DNA of 64,000 nucleotides, taken from Bacteroidales bacterium. GTDB lineage: Bacteria > Bacteroidota > Bacteroidia > Bacteroidales > UBA932. Positions 38,934 through 48,297 of this stretch are shown in pieces. Numbering within the stretch: position 1 is the first letter of the stretch; each line of letters starts with the position of its first letter. The notes under the pieces are model-generated. The model was not told where the DNA came from. It saw only the letters and a list, made by a program, of their open reading frames with translations, and ran no database searches. The position numbers were made by a program, and so were the translations under genes. The stretch covers positions 1 to 64,000 of the forward strand of contig JAFPGC010000049.1 in assembly GCA_017423025.1 (NCBI GenBank), in the 5' to 3' direction.

Positions 38934-41114
38934 ATGAAGCGGAGGAATGTAATATTATTTGCTCTTTGTCTGCTGGGGGTAACGGCCTGCAGCACCACCC
39001 GCTCCCTGGGAGAAGGGGAGTACCTCCTCCGCAAGAACACCATTGTGGCCGATGATCCTTCCTTCAATGCGGCGGCCCTGGGCTCTTATGTAGCGCAAAA
39101 GCCCAATTCCTACTTCCTGGGCCTGAACCCGCTGCTGTCGGTCTATAACTGGAGCGGCGACGGTTCCACCCCTTTCAAACGCTTCCTCCGCAAGATTGGA
39201 GCTGCCCCCGTGGTCTTCGATTCCCTAAGGGTAGACCAGAGCAGAACCAATCTGGAAAACCACCTCCAGTACATCGGATACTACGGATCCGAGGTAAGCA
39301 GCCAGGTGGAAGTCATCAAGAAGAAAGCTTATGTAACGTATTCGGTAAAGCTAGGTAACCGATATAAAATCAGCGAGATAGCATACGATATTCCCGAGTA
39401 CGGAACTTTTCGGGAAGACTTCCTCCAAGGCCTTCCGCAAAGTAGCGTAGGAACCGGTCAATACCTTTCGGAATCGGCCCTGGACAAAGAGGCAGAACGT
39501 TCATCGGCCCATCTCCGTACGCTGGGATATTACGGTTTCACCAAGTCTTTCTATGCTTTCGAGGCCGATACCCTGTCCCACGACGGCACGGCACGCCTTA
39601 CCTATTCCATCCGGGATTATGCCCTGGGAGATGCCCCTTCATCGGCCAAAGAACACAAAAAATTCTACTTGGGCGAGGTGAACATCACTCACCCGGAAAG
39701 ACTTAAAATACGCCCCTCCGTCCTGGAAAACCTCAATATCCTGAGGCCTGGGCAGCTGTATAACGAAGACGATGTAAACACCAATTATACGCGTTTCTCC
39801 AGCGTGGGTATGCTCTCGGGCGTAAACATCAACCTGGAGCCCGTTTCCGACGATAGGGTAGACTGCACCATTTCCCTCCGCAATTCGGGTCTGCAGGGTT
39901 TCAAGACCAATCTGGAGGCATCTGTTAACTCTACCGGTCTCTTCGGCATCTCGCCGCAACTCACTTACTACCATAAGAATATTTTCCACGGCGGCGAGCA
40001 GCTGAACCTGGGTCTCAAGGGCAATTTCCAGTTCCGTCCCAAGACCAAGGCCTATTCCACGGATCTGAACGTTTCCACTACGCTGCGGTTCCCCAAGTTC
40101 ATCGGCCTTCCCAACCGCATTTTCTCAGGCCCCAATATCCCCAGGACGGATGTATCGGCCGCTTTCAGCTATCAGGACCGCCCGGAATTCCGCCGCACCG
40201 TCATTTCCACTGCCTTTACCTATAACGGAAGACTGGGACAGAGACTCTATTATCAGTTGTCGCCCGTCAGGATCAATATCACGCACCTGTACGACATGGA
40301 CGAGGAATTCATGCTAAAACTCCTGCAAAACAATCCTCTGGTGCTCATGGCCTATTTGGACCGTTTTGACCTGGGTGTGAGTGGAATGCTGTATTACACC
40401 ACCGATGCTTCCTCTGTTCCGCAAACCTCCTACCATTATTTCCGTCTTTCCTCGGATATTTCGGGCAACTTCTTAAGCCTGTTCAACAGTTTGATGCCGG
40501 TCAACGAATTTGGCCAGCACACCATTTGGAACACACCTTACGCCCAGTATGTGAGAACCGAGTTGAACATGGGCAAGGTATTCCGCTTTGGAAAAGAAGA
40601 CCGGCAAGCCCTTGCCCTGCATTTCGGAGGCGGTATCGCCTATGCTTACGGCAACTCCAGGACGGCTCCCGTAGAACGGCAGTTTTATGTAGGCGGTTCC
40701 ATGTCCATGCGAGGCTGGAATGCCCGCAGCCTGGGTCCCGGTACATCCTCTCAACTCCTTGAATTCGCCATTCCCAGCCAGATTGGTGAAATGAAACTGG
40801 AAGCCAATATAGAGTATCGTTTCCCGCTGGTGTCCAAGCTGGAAGGCGCCCTGTTCGTAGATGCCGGTAATATCTGGGATATTTCGAACGACGGGGAAGA
40901 AGGTGGCAAGTTCTCATTCAGGACCCTTCCGGAATCCATTGCGATGGACTGGGGTCTGGGCGCCCGCGTGAACCTCAATTTCCTCCTGCTGAGAGTTGAT
41001 ATGGGTATCCGCCTCAGAGACCCCGCCAGAGAGGCCGGTCACCGCTGGGTCCCCACCAATGAATGGTTTAATGGTAATTTTGCCATACACTTTGGTGTAG
41101 GATACCCTTTCTAA
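38934..41114 (+). CDS. tamL: TamL-type (BamA/TamA superfamily) outer-membrane lipoprotein
   Basis: 726 residues from ATG 38934 with lipobox GVTACS (Cys19), so the protein is acylated as well as barrel-forming, the hallmark of the Bacteroidetes TamA homologue TamL. POTRA-like repeats occupy about 30-345 (YVTYSVKLGNRYKISEIAYDIP; VNITHPERLKIRPSVLENLNILRPGQLYNEDDV). The 16-strand surface-antigen barrel fills the C-terminus, with the conserved loop YVGGSMSMRGWNARSLGPG and a terminal aromatic, GVGYPF. Role: outer-membrane protein insertion together with TamB, which is not in the window. Strong hairpins follow the stop. Confidence 0.92.
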   Translation: MKRRNVILFALCLLGVTACSTTRSLGEGEYLLRKNTIVADDPSFNAAALGSYVAQKPNSYFLGLNPLLSVYNWSGDGSTPFKRFLRKIGAAPVVFDSLRVDQSRTNLENHLQYIGYYGSEVSSQVEVIKKKAYVTYSVKLGNRYKISEIAYDIPEYGTFREDFLQGLPQSSVGTGQYLSESALDKEAERSSAHLRTLGYYGFTKSFYAFEADTLSHDGTARLTYSIRDYALGDAPSSAKEHKKFYLGEVNITHPERLKIRPSVLENLNILRPGQLYNEDDVNTNYTRFSSVGMLSGVNINLEPVSDDRVDCTISLRNSGLQGFKTNLEASVNSTGLFGISPQLTYYHKNIFHGGEQLNLGLKGNFQFRPKTKAYSTDLNVSTTLRFPKFIGLPNRIFSGPNIPRTDVSAAFSYQDRPEFRRTVISTAFTYNGRLGQRLYYQLSPVRINITHLYDMDEEFMLKLLQNNPLVLMAYLDRFDLGVSGMLYYTTDASSVPQTSYHYFRLSSDISGNFLSLFNSLMPVNEFGQHTIWNTPYAQYVRTELNMGKVFRFGKEDRQALALHFGGGIAYAYGNSRTAPVERQFYVGGSMSMRGWNARSLGPGTSSQLLEFAIPSQIGEMKLEANIEYRFPLVSKLEGALFVDAGNIWDISNDGEEGGKFSFRTLPESIAMDWGLGARVNLNFLLLRVDMGIRLRDPAREAGHRWVPTNEWFNGNFAIHFGVGYPF

Positions 41115-41140
41115 CGAAAGGGAACCTACACAAAGTATAT

Positions 41141-41160
41141 AGGGGGCTTCGCCCCCTTTA
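41141..41160 (+). terminator. Hairpin after tamL (first)
   Basis: Stem AGGGGGC / GCCCCCT with loop TTC, followed by TTTA. Confidence 0.6.
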
Positions 41161-41174
41161 AATACACCCCCCCT

Positions 41175-41196
41175 GGCGCTCAGAAGAGCGCCTTTT
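41175..41196 (+). terminator. Hairpin terminator after tamL (second)
   Basis: Stem GGCGCTC / GAGCGCC with loop AGAA and the tail TTTTCC. With the preceding hairpin it separates tamL from convergent rarA. Confidence 0.7.
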
Positions 41197-41204
41197 CCTT
41201 CGAT

Positions 41205-42506
41205 TCAGCCTTTGGGATAATACTTTGGCCAGCAGGCTTCTAGATAAGCTTTGAGGACGTTCTCGTGCTTGTTTTCGGCAGGTTCGTAGAATACTTTTCC
41301 CTTCAGGGCGTCGGGCATGAATTCCATATCGGCAAAGTGTCCCGGATAATCGTGGGCATATTTGTAACCATCGGAATAATTCAAGTCCTTCATGAGCTGG
41401 GTAGGCGCATTGCGGATGGGGAGGGGGACCGGCTGGTTACCGGAATTCTTCACCTCGGCCAGGGCCTTTTCAATGGCCAGATACGAAGCATTGCTCTTGG
41501 GAGAGGAGGCCAGGTACACCGTGGTTTCGGCCAGGGGAATCCTTCCTTCCGGCATGCCGATCTTGGACACCACTTCGAAGCAGGCGTTAGCCAGTAAAAG
41601 GGCATTGGGATTGGCCAGGCCCACATCTTCAGAGGCACTCAGGCACAGGCGGCGGGCAATGAAAAGGGGATCTTCTCCTCCGTCAATCATCCTCGCCAAA
41701 TAATAGATGGCCGCATTGGGATCGCTCCCGCGAATGCTCTTGATAAAGGCCGATATAATATCGTAGTGCATCTCGCCATCCTTGTCATAGATGGCCATGT
41801 TTTCCTGGATAGAGGCCGTTACAGTCTCGTTGTCTATGACGATGGGCTTCTTGCCGGCCTGGGCATCCACCACCAGCTCAAGAACGTTGAGAAGCTTGCG
41901 GGCATCTCCGCCGCTGTAACGCATCAGCGCTTCACTCTCCCTAACTTCAATGGGTTTGTCCTTGAGCAGTACATCCTCATGGATAGCCCGGTCCAGAAGC
42001 GTTTGCAAATCACTCTTTTCCAAAGACTTGAGCACAAAAACCTGGCAGCGGGACAGCAGGGGAGTAATGACCTCAAAGGAAGGATTTTCCGTAGTGGCGC
42101 CCACCAGCACGATGGTTCCGTTCTCTACGGCGCCCAGCAAGGCATCCTGCTGGGCCTTGTTGAAGCGGTGGATCTCATCGATAAACAGGATGGGAGCGCC
42201 TTTCTGGCGAAACAGGCCACTGGCCTTGGCCTTATCAAAGACCTCACGCACATCCTTTACCCCGGCCGTAACGGCACTGAGGGTATAGAAATCGCGGTCC
42301 AGGGTTTCGGCTATGATATGGGCCAGGGTAGTCTTACCCACACCGGGAGGCCCCCAGAGAATAAAGGAACTCAGGTTCCCACTCTCTATCATCTTCCGCA
42401 GGATGCAGCCTTGTCCTACCAGATGACGCTGGCCCACATACTGGTCCAGCGTCCTGGGTCTCATCCGCTCGGGGAGCGGAGGCAGCATCACGGATGAAGC
42501 AGACAT
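41205..42506 (-). CDS. rarA: Replication-associated recombination protein A (RarA/MgsA)
   Basis: 433 residues, a clamp-loader-like AAA+ ATPase that acts at stalled forks. The start reads MSASSVMLPPLPERMRPRTLDQYVGQ. Walker A is GPPGVGKT (52-59), Walker B LFIDEIHRFNKAQQDALL, and sensor VGATTENPSFEVI. The C-terminal tetramerisation domain includes SFIKSIRGSDPNAAIYYLARMIDGGEDP and YKYAHDYPG. It follows the acetyltransferase with no gap, so they share a transcript. Confidence 0.97.
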   Translation of the reverse strand: MSASSVMLPPLPERMRPRTLDQYVGQRHLVGQGCILRKMIESGNLSSFILWGPPGVGKTTLAHIIAETLDRDFYTLSAVTAGVKDVREVFDKAKASGLFRQKGAPILFIDEIHRFNKAQQDALLGAVENGTIVLVGATTENPSFEVITPLLSRCQVFVLKSLEKSDLQTLLDRAIHEDVLLKDKPIEVRESEALMRYSGGDARKLLNVLELVVDAQAGKKPIVIDNETVTASIQENMAIYDKDGEMHYDIISAFIKSIRGSDPNAAIYYLARMIDGGEDPLFIARRLCLSASEDVGLANPNALLLANACFEVVSKIGMPEGRIPLAETTVYLASSPKSNASYLAIEKALAEVKNSGNQPVPLPIRNAPTQLMKDLNYSDGYKYAHDYPGHFADMEFMPDALKGKVFYEPAENKHENVLKAYLEACWPKYYPKG

Positions 42507-43637
42507 TTAAATCTCTTTGGTAAAGACGCGGCGACGGCGTTTAAATTCCTTATCGTAGGCGTTCCAGATATTCTGGACACTGGCATTGCTTTCCATCTCG
42601 GCGTTGGATTCTCCGTACTTGAAACCGCCTTTCTGAAGGTTGGGAATAATCTCGTTGAACAGCAGGGCGTGAACGCCTTTGTTGCGCCACTCGGGTTCCA
42701 CTGCAATCATGAGCAGTTCCAGGGCCTCCTCGTATTTGAAATACATGGATTTGAGCAGGTACCACCAGCCCAGGGGGAACATATAACCCCGGCCTTTCTG
42801 AACGGCACGCGCAATGGAAGGCATGGTAAGGGCCACGGCTACCAGTTTGCCGTCCGGATCTTCAACCAGAGTAATGAACTTGGGATCCAAAAGACCCAGA
42901 TACATCTTTATATAGCTTTCAATCACTTCCGGAGGAAGGACCGTAAAGTCATACAACTGGCTATATGTACGGTTGATGAGGTCAAAAACCTTTTGTCCGT
43001 AATTCTCTTTATAGACTTCCCTCTTGGTAATCTTGCGGATGTGCAGGCCATAACGCTCCCGAAGCATCTTGGAAGCACGGACCACTTTATCCGGAACCGT
43101 TTCGGGAACAAAGATACGCAGCTCCAGCCAGTCGTTGGCCTTGGCCAGCCCCAATGCCTCGAAATGTTTGGCGTAATAGGGGTAATTGAACTTGAGGGCG
43201 AAGGAAGAAATATCGTCAAAACCTTCCACCACACAACCTTCGCTGTCAAAATCCGTGAAGCCCAGGGGACCGCTGATCTGATTCATTCCGTTCTCCTTGC
43301 CAAAGGCTATCACTGCCTCAATCAAGGCCTTGGAGACCTCCATGTCGTCAATGAAGTCTATCCAGCCAAAACGGACCTCGGAGTGGTTCCAGTCCCGGTT
43401 GGCTATCTCATTGATGATGGCAATGACACGGCCGGCCACCTTCCCATCCTTGTAAGCCAGGAACTTTCGGGACTTGCAATACTTGCCCATAGGGTTCTTG
43501 TCCATATCCAGGGCGGACAACTCGTCCATATAGATATTGGGAACATAATACGGGCAATCCTTATATAGGTCCAGGGGGAACTTGATAAAAGTCTTGAGTT
43601 CCGCCTTGGTTTCAACAGTCTTGATGCTTACCGGCAT
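42507..43637 (-). CDS. GNAT-like acetyltransferase, conserved in Bacteroidetes
   Basis: 376 residues, cytosolic. Recognised by its conserved opening (FIKFPLDLYKDCPYYVPNIYMDE), the central FGWIDFIDDMEVSKALIEAV, GPLGFTDFDSEGCVVEGFDD and NYPYYAKHFEALG, and a C-terminal GNAT-like acetyl-CoA region, LLMIAVEPEWRNKGVHALLFNEI. The family is widespread and usually annotated only as N-acetyltransferase; its substrate is unknown. The C-terminus ends in a basic run (EFKRRRRVFTKEI). It has a clear promoter and reads straight into rarA. Confidence 0.82.
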   Translation of the reverse strand: MPVSIKTVETKAELKTFIKFPLDLYKDCPYYVPNIYMDELSALDMDKNPMGKYCKSRKFLAYKDGKVAGRVIAIINEIANRDWNHSEVRFGWIDFIDDMEVSKALIEAVIAFGKENGMNQISGPLGFTDFDSEGCVVEGFDDISSFALKFNYPYYAKHFEALGLAKANDWLELRIFVPETVPDKVVRASKMLRERYGLHIRKITKREVYKENYGQKVFDLINRTYSQLYDFTVLPPEVIESYIKMYLGLLDPKFITLVEDPDGKLVAVALTMPSIARAVQKGRGYMFPLGWWYLLKSMYFKYEEALELLMIAVEPEWRNKGVHALLFNEIIPNLQKGGFKYGESNAEMESNASVQNIWNAYDKEFKRRRRVFTKEI

Positions 43638-43667
43638 ATATTTCAGTTAAGGTTATAATACAAGATA

Positions 43668-43675
43668 CAAATATA
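43668..43675 (-). promoter_or_regulatory. -7 element (TATATTTG) of the acetyltransferase-rarA operon
   Basis: Minus-strand perfect match 30 nt before ATG 43637. Confidence 0.6.
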
Positions 43676-43683
43676 ACACTTTT

Positions 43684-43713
43684 TAACAAAAAACGCACCG
43701 GAAATCCGGTGCG
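43684..43713 (-). terminator. Terminator of the barrel-protein gene
   Basis: Stem CGCACCGG / CCGGTGCG (43694-43701 and 43706-43713) with loop AAAT; on the minus strand it is followed by TTTTTTGTTA. Confidence 0.85.
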
Positions 43714-43726
43714 GGAAAAAGCTTGA

Positions 43727-44503
43727 TTATAACAAATTGAAGAACACGGTAATTCTGAGCAGGGGAAGCACCGGCCATTTTGCGGCGCGGTCCACCCAGC
43801 CTTTATCCCACTGCCGGCCTGCCGGGCTAACCAGGTTGTTGCTGCTCAAAATCACGGGCGTTCCCGCAGGATTGTTCACGTAATTGTACGTCTGTACCGG
43901 AAGGCCTCCTGTTATAAGAACGCCCAAATCGGCGCTTACACTCACGCGTTTAGACGGATTCACAGCCCTGCCGTAGCCCAGCCCGACATAGGGGACCCAG
44001 TGCTTCAGCTGGGCATCGGCCCTCACATAGGCATCGGCATCCGTACTGAAGGAGGCGCCCCGGTATGTAAAAGTACGGGTGGCCCGGTCTTCCACTTCGA
44101 TGGAATCATCGAGATAAGCCTCCCAGTGAATGAACTTCCCGGGACCGGCAAAGACACCGGCCGTAAAGCGGAAGGAGGTATTCCTACCCGGATAAAAATC
44201 CAGAAGAATCTTGCCGGTTCCTCCTTTCCAAAAAGTAAACGATGCAGGGAAAGGGACCAGTTCCACGTCTTCAAAAACATAATCCGTGTCGATCCATTTG
44301 GTGAAGGTATAGGGGAAAACGGAATAGCCGGCCCTCAATTGTACGAAAGGGGAGGCGCAGACAGCCAGATCTACTCCCAGACCATCCACTCCCACATTCA
44401 CACCCAGGGAAAGATGGTTGAAGAGCTGTTTGTCCTGGGCCTTGCCGTTGGCACAAACCAGGGTGAGGAGAGCAATGGCTCCGGCTATCCAAGGGCGCTT
44501 CAT
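43727..44503 (-). CDS. Predicted outer-membrane beta-barrel protein
   Basis: 258 residues with signal peptide (ANGKAQ near residue 22). The mature part has a small-barrel pattern: LSLGVNVGVDGLGVDLAV, VQLRAGYSVFPYTF, SFRFTAGVFAG, WVPYVGLGYGRAV, and a hydrophobic last strand LLRITVFFNLL. I know no specific family. It is 3 nt downstream of the cation exchanger gene and ends at a strong terminator. A link between the two functions is only inferred from the shared transcript. Confidence 0.7.
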   Translation of the reverse strand: MKRPWIAGAIALLTLVCANGKAQDKQLFNHLSLGVNVGVDGLGVDLAVCASPFVQLRAGYSVFPYTFTKWIDTDYVFEDVELVPFPASFTFWKGGTGKILLDFYPGRNTSFRFTAGVFAGPGKFIHWEAYLDDSIEVEDRATRTFTYRGASFSTDADAYVRADAQLKHWVPYVGLGYGRAVNPSKRVSVSADLGVLITGGLPVQTYNYVNNPAGTPVILSSNNLVSPAGRQWDKGWVDRAAKWPVLPLLRITVFFNLL

Positions 44504-44506
44504 ACT

Positions 44507-45463
44507 CTACAGATTTACAATCAGATAGGCCATATAAGCCCCCCAGATCAATATCATAAACGCCCCGTCCAGGCGGTCCAGCATATTCTTTTTTCCCACA
44601 TAGCAGCTGCTCCAAAGCACAAGCGCACTTACCAACAGAACCCCCATATCCACAAAGGAGATGTCTTCAAAGGACAGGGGATGGATAAGGGCCGATCCTC
44701 CCAGGATGAGAAGTATGTTGAAGATATTGGAGCCGATGATATTACCCAGCGCCAACTGTCCTTTCTTCTTGGCAGCGGCCGCAACGCAGGTGGCGAGTTC
44801 AGGCAGGGAAGTGCCGCCCGCAAGGATGGTGATGGCGATAAACTTGTCGCTTACACCCAAACGGCTTGCAATCTCAGTGGCCGAATCCACAAAAAGGTTT
44901 CCGCCAAAGATAAGGGCCGCCAGTCCGCCGGCAACCATGAGCAAAGCCCACCCCAGTTTAATACTCTTGGTCTCATCGGCCTTCTCTTCTTTCCCGGCAT
45001 CCGAAGCAAAGCTCTGCCACATATAAAGGGCGAAGAGAAGAAGGAGGACCATACCGTCCACCCTTGTTAAACCATCAGTTCCGATACCAAGGATTGTCTT
45101 CTTGAAACCCAATACAATAAGAAGGACGGTAATGATGATGTTCATAGGGACATCCTTCTTCCGGTTCTCCTGAGTGATGGCCATCGGCAGAAGAATACCG
45201 GTTAGGCCCAGGATGAGCAGGGTATTGAAGATATTGGAGCCCACCACATTGCCCACGGAAATGTCCGCATTGCCGCCGACGGCTCCTATGAAACTCACTA
45301 CCATCTCGGGGGCCGATGTACCCATCCCCACAATAGTGAGACCTATCACAAACTCGCTGAGGCCGAAGCGGCGGGCTATGGCCGATGCTCCTTCCACCAG
45401 ATAATCGGCCCCGAAGACCACCAGGATCAAGCCCAGTACGAGTATAAGAATCTGTTCTATCAT
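44507..45463 (-). CDS. Sodium/calcium exchanger family (CaCA, YrbG-like) antiporter
   Basis: 318 residues, about ten membrane segments in two inverted halves. Each half carries an alpha repeat: GMGTSAPEMVVSFIGAVGGNADISVGNVVGSN near residue 50 and AGGTSLPELATCVAAAAKKKGQLALGNIIGSN near residue 215. These GTS(A/L)PE motifs with following GN(I/V)(V/I)GSN form the cation site. It exchanges cations (probably Ca2+ for Na+ or K+) across the inner membrane. It has its own promoter, divergent from the small lipoprotein gene, and reads into the barrel-protein gene. Confidence 0.94.
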   Translation of the reverse strand: MIEQILILVLGLILVVFGADYLVEGASAIARRFGLSEFVIGLTIVGMGTSAPEMVVSFIGAVGGNADISVGNVVGSNIFNTLLILGLTGILLPMAITQENRKKDVPMNIIITVLLIVLGFKKTILGIGTDGLTRVDGMVLLLLFALYMWQSFASDAGKEEKADETKSIKLGWALLMVAGGLAALIFGGNLFVDSATEIASRLGVSDKFIAITILAGGTSLPELATCVAAAAKKKGQLALGNIIGSNIFNILLILGGSALIHPLSFEDISFVDMGVLLVSALVLWSSCYVGKKNMLDRLDGAFMILIWGAYMAYLIVNL

Positions 45464-45482
45464 TAGTCCGATAATTGCAGTG

Positions 45483-45490
45483 CAAAATTA
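45483..45490 (-). promoter_or_regulatory. -7 element (TAATTTTG) of the exchanger gene
   Basis: Minus-strand perfect match, 19 nt before ATG 45463. Confidence 0.6.
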
Positions 45491-45511
45491 GCAATTCTTA
45501 GAGAATTTGCC

Positions 45512-45519
45512 TAAATTTG
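45512..45519 (+). promoter_or_regulatory. -7 element (TAAATTTG) of the lipoprotein-M6 protease pair
   Basis: Perfect match, 22 nt before ATG 45542. Confidence 0.6.
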
Positions 45520-45541
45520 TGAATACAGAAACCAATATTTT

Positions 45542-45997
45542 ATGCATGCCGCATCCATAGGCAAAAGGGGAGGATGGCTCTGGACTCTGTGTCTGCTGCT
45601 ACTCCTGGGCTGTGGAGACCCCCAGCCCACACCTCCTGTGCCTCCAGGACCAGAAAAGGAAGATCCCATACTTAAGGTGCAGATTCCCGGCGCCTATGGT
45701 ATTCCTGGCGGCAATCAGGTTTACAACGAAGACCGGCATCAACTGTCGGCCATGGAATGTCCGGACGGAACGCTGCTTTTCCGCATCCTGGACCCCGGAG
45801 AAAGAAAGGTGCTCAGCATCCATGGAATCCCGGCCTCGCTGAAGGAAGGAGACCGGATTCCCTTGCATTTCCGCGTGATGGTTAATGGCTATTGCATTCA
45901 GTCCGAAAACTTTACGGATATTCTGGTGCTGAAGTTGTCCAGCAATATGATCTGGCTCAAGAAGGATGAGACCACTTATTTCGTGCTGCAAAGATGA
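45542..45997 (+). CDS. Small lipoprotein of unknown function upstream of M6 protease
   Basis: 151 residues with lipobox LLGC (Cys24) followed by a Pro-rich linker (PQPTPPVPPGPEKEDP). The remaining 100 residues are predicted mostly beta (IPGAYGIPGGNQVYNEDRHQLS; HFRVMVNGYCIQSENFTDILVLKLSSNMIWLKKDE). No family is recognised. Its stop overlaps the start of the M6 protease gene by 4 nt (ATGA). The coupling suggests a partner, inhibitor, chaperone or surface anchor of the protease; none of these is shown by the sequence. Confidence 0.75.
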   Translation: MHAASIGKRGGWLWTLCLLLLLGCGDPQPTPPVPPGPEKEDPILKVQIPGAYGIPGGNQVYNEDRHQLSAMECPDGTLLFRILDPGERKVLSIHGIPASLKEGDRIPLHFRVMVNGYCIQSENFTDILVLKLSSNMIWLKKDETTYFVLQR

Positions 45998-48297
45998 GAA
46001 GGGGAGTTCTCATATCCTTTGTCATGTTCTTGCAGACAGCCAGTCTTTGGGGGCAGCAAAAACCCATCATCCCCAGCCATGGAGAGGTGCACATACCTGT
46101 CGTTCTGGTGGAGTTTGCCGATGTCTCCATGACTCTGGAAGCCCCTCTGGAGCACTTCCAGAACATGCTTAACCTGCGCGGCTACGATGAAAACGGTGCA
46201 TCCGGCTCCGTTCAAGATTATTTCGTAGACAATTCCGAAGGCCGGTTCCGGCCGGTTTTCGATGTTTACGGTCCGGTGAAACTGGATAAGAAAATGGCCT
46301 ATTACGGCAAAGACATCATGCTGAACGGCCATCGCATAGACGATACAGCCCCCGAAAAGGCCCTTCTGGAAGCCTGTACCCTACTGGATGAAGAAATCGA
46401 TTTCTCAGTTTATGACCAGGATGAGGACGGCATCATAGACCTCTGCATCTTCTTTTTTGCCGGATACGACCAGGCAGCCGGCGGGGATGCCGATGCCATC
46501 TGGTCCCACCATTGGAGCATCCAGGACTCCGACGAAGAGGCCGACCGGGAGGCTCTGTTCGATGAACTCAAGCTGGGTTCCTACTTCTGTTCGGCCGAAT
46601 TGGACGGAAGCGAAGGCGCCAGCCCCGGCGGTATCGGCATTTGCTGCCACGAACTGGGCCACGCATTGGGGCTTCCTGACTTTTACGACGTCAACGGTGC
46701 CGTGGACGGCTATGCCGGAGGCCTGTACGACTTTTCCTTAATGTGCCGCGGCCTGTACAACAACGAGGGCCGCACTCCTCCTTATATGAATGCCGTGGAA
46801 CGTAGCCTGCTGGGCTGGCAAACGGAGATTCCGGAGCTTCCGGAAGGGGATGTGGTGCTGGGCCCTGTCCAGCATCGCCAGGCCTTCCGCATCTCCACGG
46901 CCACGGAAGGGGAGTACTTCCTCGTGGAAACCCGCGACGGGACCGGCTGGGACTCCCCGATGCCCGAGGGCCTGCTCATCTACCACGTGGACCAGTCGGA
47001 GCGGATGGTGGGGGAGGTATCGGCCCTGGATCTCTGGAAAGACTGGCGCCAGTTCAATGGCGTCAACAATACCGGCGACCATCCCTGCTTCTATATCATC
47101 CCTTCTTCCAATCCCGCCTCTCTCAATTACGGACAGGCCTACAACGCCGCGTCCCTGGTATTCCCGGGAAGCAGCCGGCAGTATTCCTATGAGCCGGTAG
47201 ACTGGGAAGGGGAGTACACGGGTATTCAGCTCACCTGCATTGAGAACGAAAACGGTTTAAGCCGCTTCCGCGTGCTCCGCGATGCCGGAGCCAACGTGAA
47301 CGGCATAGTACGCAATTCGGCCGGCAAGCCTGTGGCCGATGTCGTCATCGGTCTGGAAGGGAGCGACAATACCGTCAAAACGGGCCAGGACGGCTTTTTC
47401 CTGCTGCCGATGGAAGGGGAGGGCCCCTTCACCCTTACTGCTTCTAAAAACGGCTATCTGGACGCCTCCGTCCCCTTCACCATCAAAGAGGGGACCCGGA
47501 TGGGCTGCGTGTTTGTCCAGCTGCAGACTCCCGGCGAGGCGGCCCACACCTCCCTGGAGAAGTATGACCCCGGGAAAACTTCCGGTGCCTTCAGCCAGTC
47601 GGTAGCCATCGGAGCAGTCCGGTTCTCGGCCCAGGAACTCTGCGAACTGGCCGGCCGGCAACTGACCCAGGTAATCTGCTATCCGTACATCACTTCCCAG
47701 AATCAGGATGACTTAGGCGTCATGTACATCACAGTGGACTTCGGCCCTGTACGCGTTCTCAACAAAAAGGTGGAGAATCCTACGCTGGGCGAGTTCCGCC
47801 GCATAGCCGTGGACCTCACGGAAGAAAACCTCAGAATCCCGGAAGGCATTGATATCTATATAGGTTACGGCTTTGAGAAGGCCGATGACAACTACCCGCT
47901 GAGCGTGGTCTATCCCGGCAGCCGTGGCAACAGCTACTGGAGCGAATTCTCCCTGGAGCAATCCGGCTGGAACGAGCTCTATTCGGCCTCTCTGGGCCAG
48001 TATCTGGACTTGATGGTAAGCGCCGATGCCGTGGAGGTACCGGCCGCCTCGCTGGACAAGATGGGAACCGTTTGCATCGATCCCGGTAATGGGAACTACC
48101 GTGCAGGAGAATCCTATACCCCGTCCCTGCTGGTCCCGGAGCACGTCCGCATCCACGAAGTGGAATGGACTTGGGATGGAAAAGCACTCAAAACCACCTC
48201 ATTCTTTCTGTCAAAAGGCGTACACCAACTGGAAGCCCGTATACTTTACGAAGACGGACGCCGGGAAAAGCTTCAGATGAAAGTCAAAGTGAATTAG
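45994..48297 (+). CDS. Secreted M6-family metalloprotease
   Basis: 767 residues with signal peptide (about 1-21, ending LWGQ). The M6 (immune inhibitor A-like) catalytic domain covers about 30-410: VVLVEFADVS, GSVQDYFVDNSEGRF, and the zinc motif H219-E-L-G-H223-ALGLP-D229. A Met-turn-like segment follows (GLYDFSLMCRG). After it lie a carboxypeptidase-regulatory-like beta domain (VNGIVRNSAGKPVADVVIGLEG, about 425-510) and two more beta-rich modules. I see no clear type IX sorting signal at the C-terminus. Its stop overlaps that of convergent rlmD. Substrates are unknown; M6 relatives degrade host proteins. Confidence 0.88.
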   Translation: MRRGVLISFVMFLQTASLWGQQKPIIPSHGEVHIPVVLVEFADVSMTLEAPLEHFQNMLNLRGYDENGASGSVQDYFVDNSEGRFRPVFDVYGPVKLDKKMAYYGKDIMLNGHRIDDTAPEKALLEACTLLDEEIDFSVYDQDEDGIIDLCIFFFAGYDQAAGGDADAIWSHHWSIQDSDEEADREALFDELKLGSYFCSAELDGSEGASPGGIGICCHELGHALGLPDFYDVNGAVDGYAGGLYDFSLMCRGLYNNEGRTPPYMNAVERSLLGWQTEIPELPEGDVVLGPVQHRQAFRISTATEGEYFLVETRDGTGWDSPMPEGLLIYHVDQSERMVGEVSALDLWKDWRQFNGVNNTGDHPCFYIIPSSNPASLNYGQAYNAASLVFPGSSRQYSYEPVDWEGEYTGIQLTCIENENGLSRFRVLRDAGANVNGIVRNSAGKPVADVVIGLEGSDNTVKTGQDGFFLLPMEGEGPFTLTASKNGYLDASVPFTIKEGTRMGCVFVQLQTPGEAAHTSLEKYDPGKTSGAFSQSVAIGAVRFSAQELCELAGRQLTQVICYPYITSQNQDDLGVMYITVDFGPVRVLNKKVENPTLGEFRRIAVDLTEENLRIPEGIDIYIGYGFEKADDNYPLSVVYPGSRGNSYWSEFSLEQSGWNELYSASLGQYLDLMVSADAVEVPAASLDKMGTVCIDPGNGNYRAGESYTPSLLVPEHVRIHEVEWTWDGKALKTTSFFLSKGVHQLEARILYEDGRREKLQMKVKVN

